Shown here: positions 44,960 through 55,034 of the stretch, piece by piece
Position numbering within the stretch: the first letter of the stretch is position 1
Layout: each line of letters begins with the position of its first letter
Assembly (NCBI GenBank): GCA_914767885.1
Contig: CAJZBQ010000018.1
Location: 186,001-250,000 of the forward strand
Reading direction: 5' to 3'
DNA: 64,000 nucleotides
DNA from: Blepharisma stoltei
Lineage: Eukaryota > Ciliophora > Heterotrichea > Heterotrichida > Blepharismidae
Program-made: the position numbers and the translations under genes
Notes under the pieces: model-generated
Told to the model about the DNA's origin: nothing
The model's input: only the letters and a program-made list of their open reading frames with translations
Database searches by the model: none

Positions 44960-46831
44960 ATGGACGCTTGTGAGAATTGCAAAAGATCAGACGTCGCCTT
45001 AATGCAGTGCAGTAGCTGCCATCGGGTTGCATACTGTTCTCAAGCCTGCCAAAAATCTAACTGAAAAGTCCACAAATTAATCTGTGATAACCCTAATCTA
45101 GTCCAATGGGATCCAGAACTTGTCGAGAATTTTCTAAATTTCATGATAGAAAGTATCGACATTTACAAAATTTTGCTATTAATTGACCGCGTTGCTGCAC
45201 AAAAATACCAAGCTAAGCTACATTCAAAGCCTTCTCGCCATGATCACGACCATGGCCATGAAGAACATGGATGCTCACATAAAGCCCATTCCATTGTATT
45301 AGACCAAGACTCAACTACACTTGAAAAAGTCCTCGCTCAGGCAACTTCACGATCACGCCTCTATGAACTTCTCCCAGAGATTGCCAAACAAGCAGCAGAT
45401 ATTTTCAAAAATATAAAAGAAAAAGGCTTAAAAGATGGTCTCACAATGGATGAGTGAGATTACGGTTAGAGGTTTAAAAGTGGTTTATTTCAGCCCCTAT
45501 CTAGTTGAGCTTCTACTTCACGCTCAAGTGGTGCTAAGCCCTAAAGCCACCTAATGTCCTTTTCCTGCTGTGCCACCAAAAAAGGTGATGTTGTCAGTCT
45601 AACAGGGAGACTTTCCCTAACCTGCTTGGATCAAAAATCGTAGCACAGGACTCTGTTAACTCCTGTTAATGCTCAGGGTATGAGGGAAGCGTCCAATGCC
45701 TCCTTCTGGAACTACCTCTGCCATTTACAGGCAACATTATGTTCCTCCAGAAGTGTCCGATTGATGTTGCACCTTCAGTCCCTCTTGTCTCTGGGTCGAG
45801 GGAGGCCCAGTAATCTCAAGTCTGTACCCCACCACGGAATCACTGCCACCTGCGACCCAGTAGTCGCCCATAACCAATTTTTCTTTTTCGGCTCCAAATC
45901 CTGGTTTTTTATCGCTCTAAAAACAACTAATTGTTATGATTACAATATTCTACAATGGATGAAGACACTGAAAAGCAAGTATTAAAGCAACTAATGGAAG
46001 AAGCAATGTCAAGGAGAATCCAAACTGAAGTAAATTCCACCTATAGACGAGAAGAAGAAACCTTTAGCAAGCAGCCTATGCTTTTTGCTCATCCTTCAGG
46101 GTTCCAAGAGACAGTAAACAAAGAGCTTGACATATTGACCCAGGAAACCATGGAAAGTCTTATGACGAGAGATTATGCAATTCAAGACAATTTTCTTGAC
46201 AATTACAATGTCACTGATAAACTCTTTGAGGAGTCTGAATATCTTGATTTTGATGGGAAATTCGAGGAGCTGCTTTCTCAAAAACTGAAGAAAATAAGGA
46301 CTGATAAAGTTTTGTGGATACCTAAAGATACAATTGATGCAAGTATTAAAGGAAAACATGAAACTCCTTTGCATTTATCATTATCTTATTGCCCTGCTAT
46401 GCAGTCTCTATCAGACCATTTCTTTTCAATTCCATTTGAACTTAATAAAAAGACAAATTTAAGCTTACAGGTAAATGACCGTATTCTGCTAGACTGTTTT
46501 TCTGTAAATACTTATATATTTTTACAATGAATTGACCTATAATAAAGAAAAAAATTTCATACTAGGCTATTCTAGGAAAAAACTATATCACTATGCACAT
46601 ATGGACAGTGGGTTCGGAAAAGACGACTCTGGGAAGAAAATCACCTGTATTTATATGATCACCAAAGGATACGGAGAAAGAATAATTGTAGGAAATGAAG
46701 AAATTCCAATAGTTCATAATAGACTGGTAATATTGAAGTCAAGAAAAGTACAGATAACGGTGCCGGAGACCTCTCAGAAGTTCTTTTTAGCGTATTATTT
46801 TATTTCTGGTCCATGTGATCCTTATCAATAA
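44960..46831 (+). CDS. MYND zinc finger plus PHD/EGLN-like 2-oxoglutarate oxygenase
   Basis: The N-terminal MYND finger CENCKRSDVALMQCSSCHRVAYCSQACQ..W..H..IC uses TGA 45062 as its conserved Trp. A His-rich stretch (HDHDHGHEEHGC) follows. The C-terminal region resembles EGLN/PHD oxygenases: YHYAHMDSGFG (His-x-Asp), KITCIYMITKG, and the final strand FFLAYYF. The distal metal His is not found (SRKVQITVP where HEVQP is expected) and Lys replaces Arg. MYND plus PHD is the layout of animal PHD2. A 0.5-kb insertion (45454-45951) and a ~25-bp frame break (46513-46539) interrupt it. Confidence 0.72.
45454..45951. mobile_element. Insertion in the MYND/PHD gene with 11-bp target duplication
   Basis: ACAATGGATGA at 45443 and 45952, identical. 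The 498-bp insert is GC-richer than the gene and has no ORF. Collapsing the duplication gives DGLTMDEDTEKQ in frame. There is no TA within the duplication; a TA-bounded alternative (45428 to 45932) also keeps frame. Confidence 0.78.
46513..46539. other. Probable ~25-bp micro-IES
   Basis: The frame must shift by one between SVNTY and YNKEKNF; removing TATATATTTTTACAATGAATTGACC does this with TA at both ends. No 15-16 nt GT..AG intron fits. Confidence 0.45.
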
Positions 46832-46854
46832 GTAATAAGCATTATAATAAGAAT

Positions 46855-47052
46855 ATGGAATATGAAAGAAGAATTGAGGATCTCAGGAAACTTGGAGAGC
46901 ACGCAGGTGCAGAAGGAAATCATAAAGAAGACGAGCAAGCTTATAGAGAAGGAGTTAAAGAAGGATACGAAATTGGAATAAATCAAGGCAGGATAGAAGG
47001 AAGACAAAAAGCATTAGAAGACTTACAAGCAAGAAATTCAATGAATTCTTAA
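46855..47052 (+). CDS. Small Glu/Gly-rich protein
   Basis: 65 residues; REGVKEGYEIGINQGRIEGRQKA has a repeated Gly every four residues, seen in small coiled or membrane-peripheral proteins. It begins 24 bp after the MYND/PHD gene and is convergent with the DHHC gene. No family recognised. Confidence 0.45.
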   Translation: MEYERRIEDLRKLGEHAGAEGNHKEDEQAYREGVKEGYEIGINQGRIEGRQKALEDLQARNSMNS

Positions 47053-47102
47053 TTATTTTACAAAATAAAAGTATCCTTATAATTTTTAACTGAAATAATG
47101 CA

Positions 47103-48332
47103 TTATTTACGTCCAAAATGAAGTCCCTTCTCATCTGGATCTCTATAATTAAAAGGCACAAGCCACCAGTACCAGTTTTTCCCTAGTGCCTCCTTTAAGT
47201 TATTCCAAGCCCCTTTATCGAAAGGTGATACTTTGTATTCCTGCACCTTTTGCTTCTTTTTTTCACAGTACTCGATGGTTGTATAGTTCTGTATCATCAG
47301 TCTTATATGGAAAATACAAAATCCAATGACCGCAATTCCGAGCATTAATATCAAAGAATAGCAGAGGACCACAAAAAAGCATAGTGCCGCTGACGATTCA
47401 GAATCATTAAGCACTACTACGACTGTTTCCCAAAACGTTGATATAAAAATAGCTAATGCAACAGCTCCATAAAAGACTATCAAGAAAAAATATATATCTA
47501 TTTATAGTAAATAATACCTTATTTATTCTCTATTATTATTGTGAGCGTAAAAAATAAAAACCTTTAGAGAAGCTTCCACTCACTATAAATGCCTATAGAT
47601 TAATTGCATTTGTCAACCATCCTTTCATATATTAAATTTTTATTTGCATTTTCAAGCATTTATTTTGATGTTTCATATTAAACTCAATATATAGGATTCC
47701 TATAAAATATATGAAAAACTATACTTATAGTTGAAGTATCCGACGCAGTTTGCTACTCAGTTACAATGATGGTCCATTTTCAAGTTGCATCTTTCACACT
47801 GTTTGCAATGATGAGTCCTGTCTGGCTTTCTCATAGTGCATCGTGCACAAGTTCTAATAGACCCGTCTTTTCTTTTTTCAATCAAAACGACGCTTTCTGA
47901 GGAGGACTCGTCGTTTTCATCATCAGGAATATCCCATTCTCTTTCTCGAGGGATTTGGCCTGGGTCTGTTTTTAGCGCTCTATAGTGGCTTACCAATATC
48001 CAGAAGATGCACCATGTAACCAAGGTAAAAAATATCCACCCCCGGGTTTCTGCATTTGTTTTTTCACTATCGCTATGTCAGTAATAAAGCTCTGGCCTGT
48101 CATCTGTGTCGCCTACTAAAGGGTAAATATAAAAAATCAGATAAATGATATATCCTCCGATAACTAAACCTAAAAGGACGACTACTGGGAGATATATGGC
48201 GATGTATAGAAAAACTGTTAGTAGTCGCTGCTTGAAGTCAGCTTCAGACCATGGTGGCAAGTTATTTTTCAGCTCTTGTTCGCTGTCTTCAAAAGCTCGG
48301 GTTAAATGCTGGGAAGATGGAGTTTCTGCCAT
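47103..48332 (-). CDS. DHHC palmitoyltransferase
   Basis: Helices at residues about 35-70 and 95-115, then the Cys-rich domain [44 protein letters not shown] with the catalytic DHHC Cys; TGA 47757 is its conserved Trp. Two C-terminal helices follow (FLIVFYGAVALAIFIS, VVLCYSLILMLGIAVIGF). It transfers palmitate to protein Cys at Golgi or plasma membranes. One 231-bp IES (47491-47723) lies directly after the NYK motif. TGA at about 48077 is also Trp. Confidence 0.9.
47491..47723. other. 231-bp IES in DHHC gene
   Basis: The join gives NYKYFFLIVFYG, the usual DHHC continuation. AT-rich, with no clear TIR. Confidence 0.8.
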
Positions 48333-48751
48333 TGTTCTATCCGTTTATTGAAAATTGAAATCATTGAAGAGATTACTGTAAAGGAATTAGCGATTTAGGA
48401 GAGATTTTTAAGATTTTAAGTTTATTAGGATTTAACGCAGATTTGGTGAAATGTGAGAGGGCAGTTAAATTTGGCATAGATTTATTTGGATTTTAGATTT
48501 TAAAATTGTTGAGTTTTTTTAGAATTTTGATATTGGGATTGCAGATTTTAGCAAGCAAAAATGAGAAATTAGATGTTAAGTAATTTTGGTAAATTAATTT
48601 ACATAAGACAAGAATTGAATTATTTCTTATTATTTTAAGAGATGATAGTTAATATATATCTTGTATTTTAAACTATAAATTGGAAATATAATTAATAGCT
48701 GGAGGCAAAATTGCGTAAATAAAAACTTTATCAAAAGAAAATAATATAAAT
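48333..48751. other. Intergenic region
   Basis: A divergent promoter region between the DHHC and NDUFA2 genes; nothing recognisable beyond AT richness. Confidence 0.5.
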
Positions 48752-49455
48752 ATGAGTTGGCAAACAAAGATTGCTTCAAAACTGAGAGAAATAAGATTTA
48801 TCTGCTGCCAAGCATCAGGCCACAGCGCAGGTGTGAGAAGTTTTGATCATAATAATAAAATGACTACGCACTAAAAGGTTGCTGTCATCAACCTCTGCAA
48901 TATTTATTATTATGCAATTCAATTTCATCATCGACCTTTATTCACAATCATAATATAGAATTACTACATAGGGTAATTTGGTGGCTCATGTAAGAAATGA
49001 GACATATGATTTTCACTGCCTGAGATACCCGAAAGGGTTACCATTAGGTGGAGCCCACACTGGCATTAGGCTTGAGCAAGCTAAAGGCGGCATGTGAAGG
49101 GATTACTTGCGACACAAGATGGCTGCTAACATTTCCGATTAAAGGGCTTAAAAGGTTGGCCTATACATGCCTAAATCATCCTACTGAAGGAAATACCATG
49201 TTAAAACTATTATTAGTATTGAGAAGCTTCATCAATACTAATTACCAAAGCGTGAAAGATGCTGCACCAAGGTTTCCTTTCATTGTCAGAGAATGTGAAA
49301 ATGCCATTCCTCTCATTATTGCAAGATATGACTTTGGAGTTGAAAGAAAAGTAGTTGCCGAGAATCTAAGTGAAGCTGAAGTTAAGCAAGCTGTCGAGGA
49401 TTTGATAAGCCAAGCAGATTCTATCAACTCTCATAGATTTCTTAATAAAGCTTAA
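48752..49455 (+). CDS. NDUFA2: NADH dehydrogenase subunit NDUFA2 (B8), interrupted
   Basis: Start MSWQTKIASKLREIRFICCQASGHSAGVRSF matches the B8 N-terminus; after a 0.39-kb insert the frame resumes NYQSVKDAAPRFPFIVRECENAIPLIIARYDFGVERKVVAENLSEAEVKQAVEDL, the thioredoxin-like L51/S25/CI-B8 fold. It is an accessory subunit of mitochondrial complex I, matrix arm. About 98 residues after joining, normal for the family. Confidence 0.88.
48850..49238. mobile_element. Insertion in NDUFA2 with diverged flanking duplication
   Basis: The flanks GAGAAGTTTTGATCA (48835) and GAGAAGCTTCATCA (49221) look like a diverged target duplication. A TA 48850 to TA 49236 join keeps frame (386 bp). The insert carries a GC-richer, ORF-less block (49030-49150) including AAGATGGCTGC, reminiscent of the ATGGCG start of the SINE-like elements. 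Confidence 0.65.
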
Positions 49456-49761
49456 TTTATAGGCTAATTCTTAAAGATAATCTTTCTATGCTCATACTAA
49501 TTTTAGTAACTCAATAAAAAATAATATCTATTGACAAAACTTGAAAATAATATATTTTAAATAAACTTATCTATAATTATAATAAATAATATTACTCACG
49601 GAAATGCATTTTATATGCTCTATAGGTATAATAATATTAGTATATATTATTTTTTTCTAAAAACTCAATATTCTCATCTTGATCAAGCAATGAAATTCTG
49701 TTGACTATATTAAAAGGAGTAAGGAGATTTCTAATCTAATTTTAGCAATTTTCCCAGTTTC

Positions 49762-50121
49762 TAACTCTCCTCCCCTCTGTGAGCGAACAAAAAAAATCTT
49801 GTTCGCTCACGGGGTTAATTTTTTTTTTTAAAAAAAATTATATACAATTTTATAGAAATTTTTATTTGAAATTAACAAAAAAAAAAATTTCGCAAAAATT
49901 AAAAAATAAACATTAATTTAATTTGTAAAATTTATGTTTTTTAAAACGCGATTTGTTTTAAAATTAAACAGAATTAGCTCGAGATTTCATTAATATATCG
50001 GAATTTTTTTCAAAAAATATTATTTATTTAAAAAAAATTTTGTTGCTCACTCACGAAGGTGGGTTTTTGGGAAAAAATAGCGATTTTTCTAAAGGTTTTT
50101 TCGCTAACGGAGGGGGAGTAA
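49762..50121 (+). mobile_element. MITE family A, copy 5 (intergenic)
   Basis: TAA at 49762 and 50119; left hairpin CTGTGAGCGAACAAAAA..TTGTTCGCTCACG, shared AT core, ending GAGGGGGAG. Confidence 0.88.
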
Positions 50122-50421
50122 GAAGTATTTTAGTGCTGCATTATGCCAAAATTTTAAAATTTTTGTAAGCGATGCTTTTTCGCATTGCTATCTATTACCT
50201 TCTGAATCACAGCATAGACACACAAATAAAACATATTTAATTTTCTTTTTAAGCATCGAAACCGCATATTTTTTATATAAATCTATCAGATATCTGGTGA
50301 ATAAATAAAGCTTACCATGACAACTCCTATTTCTTTTATTACTGGAATTATATAACTTATGCTCCATCTGAAGCTGTCTTTTTTGCAGATTTATATTTTA
50401 ATACGTCATAATATTAGCTAA

Positions 50422-52026
50422 ATGGGAGATTCTGAAAAGCTCGTGGTTTATTACTCCTGCTTTAACTATGAAGTCGACCCTCAAGAATTCCCTCAACTCC
50501 AATCCTTCAGATATTCATTGCTGTCTTTACTTGGAGAAGACTGGCTGCAATCTCTTCAAAGAGAGCTTGAATTTTTGAATATCAGGCTGGCGAAATATTC
50601 ACTTGAAGTCTTGATTGAAATTTTCCTCACTCCCCCCCTCTGTGAGCGAACAAGATTTTTTGTTCGCTCACGAAGGGGGTTAATTGTTTATTTTAAAAAA
50701 ATTTATATAGAATTTTTTTTTTTTCAAAATTGAAAAAAATCCCTCTTCGCAAAAATTGGAAAGCAAATATCAATTTGTTTAAAAATTAAAGAGAATAGCT
50801 CGAGATTTCATTATAATAATTATCACTTATATATCAAAATTTTATTCCACAAAAAAAAAATTTGGACGCTCACGTGGGCAAAAAATAGGGATTTTTTTAA
50901 TGGTTTTACTCGCTCTCGGAGGGGGAGTCAGCATAATTCAGAAATCTCATAGTATTGATTTTGCTGGTTTTAAGCAAACTTTTAAGTATGAGCTTTCGTT
51001 AAATTCAGTTTGGACTGACAAAAACCAGGAATGCGCTTATCTTGAGTCACTGCTGAATGAATTTTTTATAGCGGCAATGTCTCTGCCTATAGATATTGAG
51101 CTTAATAGGTATGAATTTAAAGTCTTGCCGAGTGCCAGAGTAAAGTCGCAGCTTCAGCCACTTGTAGTTGCACAAGAAGAAGTGCAAAATTTTGCCTCCA
51201 GAGTTTGTAAAGTACTAAGAAGGGCTAGTTTACCTCTTGAAGCTATAATTGGGCCAGAAATGCTAGCGTCATTATCAAATTATATAGATAGTCTTTCTAA
51301 TCGAGTGCTTTCTACTTTTCAAGTAACAAGTCAAGTTGTTACAAATATTATTGAAGTTAATCCGTTCAATTTAAATGTAAAAGTAAGCTATTATTAATAT
51401 AAGATTTGTATTACTTAATAAGCCTAAACTGTTTATGAAGGGAAATAGACTATAGCTAATTTTATATTAAAAGTTTCCCGCAATTTAAAATGGCGGGATG
51501 TGGTTATTTGGGCTCAGTAAGTCCTTGATTCTCTGAGAGTCTGGGCTACAAGAGACACTGGTAAAAGAGAGTAGCTTGGAGTTGAGGCGAAAGTAGTTCT
51601 AACGGTCGAATAACTGCTTGCTCAGAGGTCGTTTTCTATCAACAATTCACAGGAAAGACAAGAATTAGTCAATCTAACTAACTAAAAAAGTTTCCCATAT
51701 GATAAAGGATAAGAGTGATTCAACCTGCGCGAGATTTTTATAACAAAGCCATCGAAATTTGGATATCTCTTAACGAGCAACTCAACCCTACAGATTTTGT
51801 CTTGTCCGTCAAGGCAAAAATGGGCTCCTGTTGGACTGAAAAATTACTGAATCCTGCGCTACATTTTTATCAAATTGCAAGTGAAGAATGGATAAAATCC
51901 AAAGGCATTGGAATTGATTATTTTACTCGAAGGGTCAATGAAAGGCTATGGGAAATGTGGCGACAGTCAATTATTGAGGCTTCTAAATCCTTCCAAGAGC
52001 ATATGATCCCAAAAACGATAATTTAA
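50422..52026 (+). CDS. Unknown helical protein with two inserts
   Basis: Start MGDSEKLVVYYSCFNYEVD. Family-A MITE copy 6 (50627-50930) and a second insert (about 51384-51711, containing a SINE-like element) are removed in frame. The product is about 330 residues, largely helical (SLLGEDWLQSLQRELEFL; EEVQNFASRVCKVLRRASLPLEAIIG; RVIQPARDFYNKAIEIW). The pattern of amphipathic helices recalls lipid-droplet or membrane-coat proteins, but there is no specific match. Confidence 0.6.
50627..50930 (+). mobile_element. MITE family A, copy 6, flanked by TCA, inside a coding region
   Basis: TCA at 50627 and 50928, with CTCCCCCC...GGGGGAG ends, a left hairpin of CTGTGAGCGAACAAG and a family-A core. Removing 301 bp gives EIFLSIIQKSHS and the needed frame shift. 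No TA lies at either junction. Confidence 0.88.
51384..51711. other. IES containing a SINE-like element
   Basis: The frame stops at 51395 and resumes near 51706; a TA 51384 to TA 51710 join gives NVKVRVIQPARD. Inside lies the element 51480-51685. Confidence 0.6.
51480..51685 (+). mobile_element. Short SINE-like element with 11-bp target duplication
   Basis: AAAAGTTTCCC at 51469 and 51686, identical. Starts TTTAAAATGGCGGGATG, ends in a CTAA-repeat tail. About 206 bp, no ORF. Confidence 0.75.
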
Positions 52027-52072
52027 TGTAACCACATTTGAGTGTCGAATGAATAAATTAGCTTAAATTGTG

Positions 52073-53010
52073 TTAAAATGTTATACAGCGGCAACAATGG
52101 GAATCTGAATAAAGATCTTCCTCAACAGTAGCGCTGGCTTTATTTATTTCAAAAATTTTTGTGGTGTCATCAATAGAATAAAACCGCGTGCTTGCTGAGC
52201 TCCGTCTTGATGCAGCTGGAGAAACTTCAATGGCTAAGTTTTTCAATCCTATCACAGTTAGAGCAATTGCACATAAATACGCAAAATCTCCTTTTAGAAG
52301 CAAAAGTTTTTCATTAGACAATTTGACTCCTTTGGCAGAGAAAAACTCTTCAAGCTCATTTATAGGCTTGATAGTGTTTTCTGAATCTAGAATTTTTAAG
52401 TAATCGCTGCTGGTTTCGATAAATTGAATTTCATCTTGTTTATCTGCAACTTCTTCAGGGAGTTTGTAGTAATCTTCATTAATTTCATGTTCTGAATCAT
52501 TAGTTAGCAATGGCAAATTTGCTACAGAGTTGACGACAGGGCCATACTCTTTGACTCATTTTTTTATCCCTCCATCCAATATCAATGGAAGTTTGCCAAT
52601 TGACCGGAGACAGTACCAAATCTTTGAAACGGACTCTAAATTGCCATCGTCATATAGCCCTTTATATATTTCCTTTTTATGCTATGGAATATAAAAAATA
52701 ATTTAGCATGCTGAAATAAAAAATCTTTTACAAAAATTATTTTCAAATATTGAATCATAATGTTATTTAGATTAGAAATTATAGATTATTATTGGAATTT
52801 CTTCAGCAAAAGCAAGCTTTTTAAATGTTGAAACAAAATCTTCTGTATCTGATGAGTAGCGTAAAAGATAAGAATTTGGTATGTGTATTGGTGTAGTATC
52901 AATAAATTTAGCACAATGAATGAGCTGAATTTCATGGGATTTTATGGTTTCAGCTAATTGGGAAGTTGTGATGAGTAAAAATTGGTACTGGCTACCTTTT
53001 TCTATTTTTA
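52073..53010 (-). CDS. Rhodanese-domain protein with C-terminal CaaX box
   Basis: Minus-strand N-terminal part (FLLITTSQLAETI ... IQLIHCAKFIDTTPIHIPNSYLL) and, after a 139-bp IES, PIIIYDDGNLESVSKIWYCLRSIGKLPLILDGGIKKWVKEYG form a rhodanese fold. The active-loop Cys position is not obvious, so sulfurtransferase activity is doubtful. The C-terminal half is Ser/Glu-rich and ends CCRCITF, a possible prenyl CaaX. TGA codons at about 52552 are Trp. The true start codon was not found; the 3' coordinate of the N-terminus is approximate. Confidence 0.6.
52653..52793. other. 139-bp IES in rhodanese gene
   Basis: ATCTAT|AAT and CTATAT|GAC on the minus strand; the join gives IPIIIYDDGNLESVSK, a normal rhodanese strand. 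Confidence 0.7.
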
Positions 53011-53086
53011 TATAGTATAGAGAACAATAGCAAAGTTTCTATTCATTATAAATGGGTATGAATATATTTTATGCATAATTATTTTT

Positions 53087-54577
53087 ATGGAAACGTCACA
53101 CTGCTATAAATTCGCATGTGAAAATAAACCTACTTTTTTGTGCCATTGTGCAGCAAAAGGATGTTTTATTTGCAAAAATCATTTGTCAGAGCACATTGAA
53201 GACTCTTCTGTCTCTCACAATCCAAAATCATTATATGAAAAGCCTGATCCTGATAGTAAAATTTTAATTTACTCTCAGTTGATACAAATTGATGAGTCGC
53301 TTGGAATTATTGAGCATAGCATTATTGAACAGGCTGCAAAATTTATTCAAAAAGTTACTGATAGAATGAACAGAATAATTGAAAAAATAAATCTGACTAG
53401 GAAAGAATGTACAAATTTAATATTAAAAATAATTGAAACTGCAGAAATATATAATGAAGATGGTGAAATTTTTAAAATTATGAGGCTTAAACCAGACCAA
53501 GCTCTTTTAGAATTTGATATATTAAAGAAAGAAAAAATAATTTTGCCTGAATTAAATAGCACCATTAAATTGGGGAATAGTTTCCAAACAAGCCTGGATT
53601 TGATTGACTCTATTTTTAGAAACTCAGAAAGCAGCAATATGACTGAAAAAAACACTAGTTTTAATGATACACAGCAAACAAGTCTAAATATCACAACTGA
53701 AAACAAACAAAAATATCTTCAAGCACTTAAGCCATTCTTATCCCATATAGTAGGGGCTAATTTCATTTTAGAGCCATCTTTTTCTGGCAATGAAGAAGAG
53801 AAAGAACAAAGAGAATCTGAAAAATTATTTTATTTCAAAGACCAAACAAAAATCCTTGCTTCAATTGATTTATCTACAATGGAAACTTCAGAAAAATCTC
53901 TATCTATCCCCGAAGAAATGTGTACAACTACATCTATGTGTCTTCTACCTTATAACTCAATATTTTGCTATGGGAACTGGCAATTAAGCCAGCATAAGCA
54001 AAAGCCATTTTCTGGCATTGCATTTATTATCGATTGCAAACAAAACGTATTAAGATGCCAAGATGGTTATCCTTGCATTAATGCTGGCTCAATTTACCAC
54101 AATGGAGAAATCTATATCTTTGGAGGGAATGATGGAAAAGATCTTGATATTGTAAGGTCATTTAATTTAAAAGAAAAAAAATGAATGCCAAGAGGATCAA
54201 TGCTGAGTCCTTCTTCAACATGCTCATGCGAATTTTTTCAAGGAAAAATATATGTTGCTGGGTGGAATCATTCAAAAATTCACAGTTTCTGTCCTTATAC
54301 AGGATTTCATGATACGCTAGATTTATCTATAGTGCAAAGAACTAACAAAGTAATTTTAGCGAGTGAAGAGAGGCTTTATTTGATAGAGTCAAATGGAGTT
54401 ATATATGAAAGCTGGGTAAATGATCTTTCAAACTGAATGAGTGTAGGAATTTTTGAAGATAAAGGGAGATATTCCAACTCTTATAAGTATGTGGGGCAAA
54501 AAAGTGCATTTTTTATGATATCTGGGGTTTTATTCAAATTTGATTTTAGTTCAAAATCAATTTTAAAATTAAAATAA
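53087..54577 (+). CDS. B-box and kelch-like repeat protein
   Basis: The N-terminal zinc-binding B-box-like segment (CYKFACENKPTFLCHCAAKGCFICKNHLSEH) is followed by a coiled coil (residues about 70-130) and kelch-like blades (CINAGSIYHNGEIYIFGGNDGKDL; RSFNLKEKKW; SCEFFQGKIYVAGWNHSKIHSF). TGA codons at 54182 and 54434 are Trp, the first at the conserved blade Trp. 496 residues, intact. Such B-box/kelch proteins form large families in heterotrichs; partners unknown. Confidence 0.72.
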
Positions 54578-55034
54578 TATGAGTATTACAATTTAGTATT
54601 GATTTGAAAGGATTACTCAATCTAGTATTAATAATGTTTTTGATTGCAAACTAATATTTTGAGCTTATGAAATCATAAATTGCATATTTTTTAAATTTTC
54701 AGTTCCAATTCCTTACTGGTTTCACCATTAAATCTTAAATATATTTATTTAAACAATGAAATTATCGTGATATTAATGAAATATTACCGCGAAATCAAAT
54801 TTTCTCTAGTATCCTGGGATACAATAAAATATATATTAAAGAATAATATTGAAATGAGAATTAACCCTATTAAATATCTTTATAACCAATATTTCTATAA
54901 ATATTCTTAAAATGTTTCACAAGCAGCATTATCAATCAATATCTCAATAAAAAATGAAAATTATTTAACCTTTTATCGTTTCTGATCTTCATGCCATTAT
55001 CTTTATCTTTTTTTAGTGAGAATATATAAATATT
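54578..55034. other. AT-rich intergenic region
   Basis: Nothing recognisable. Confidence 0.5.
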
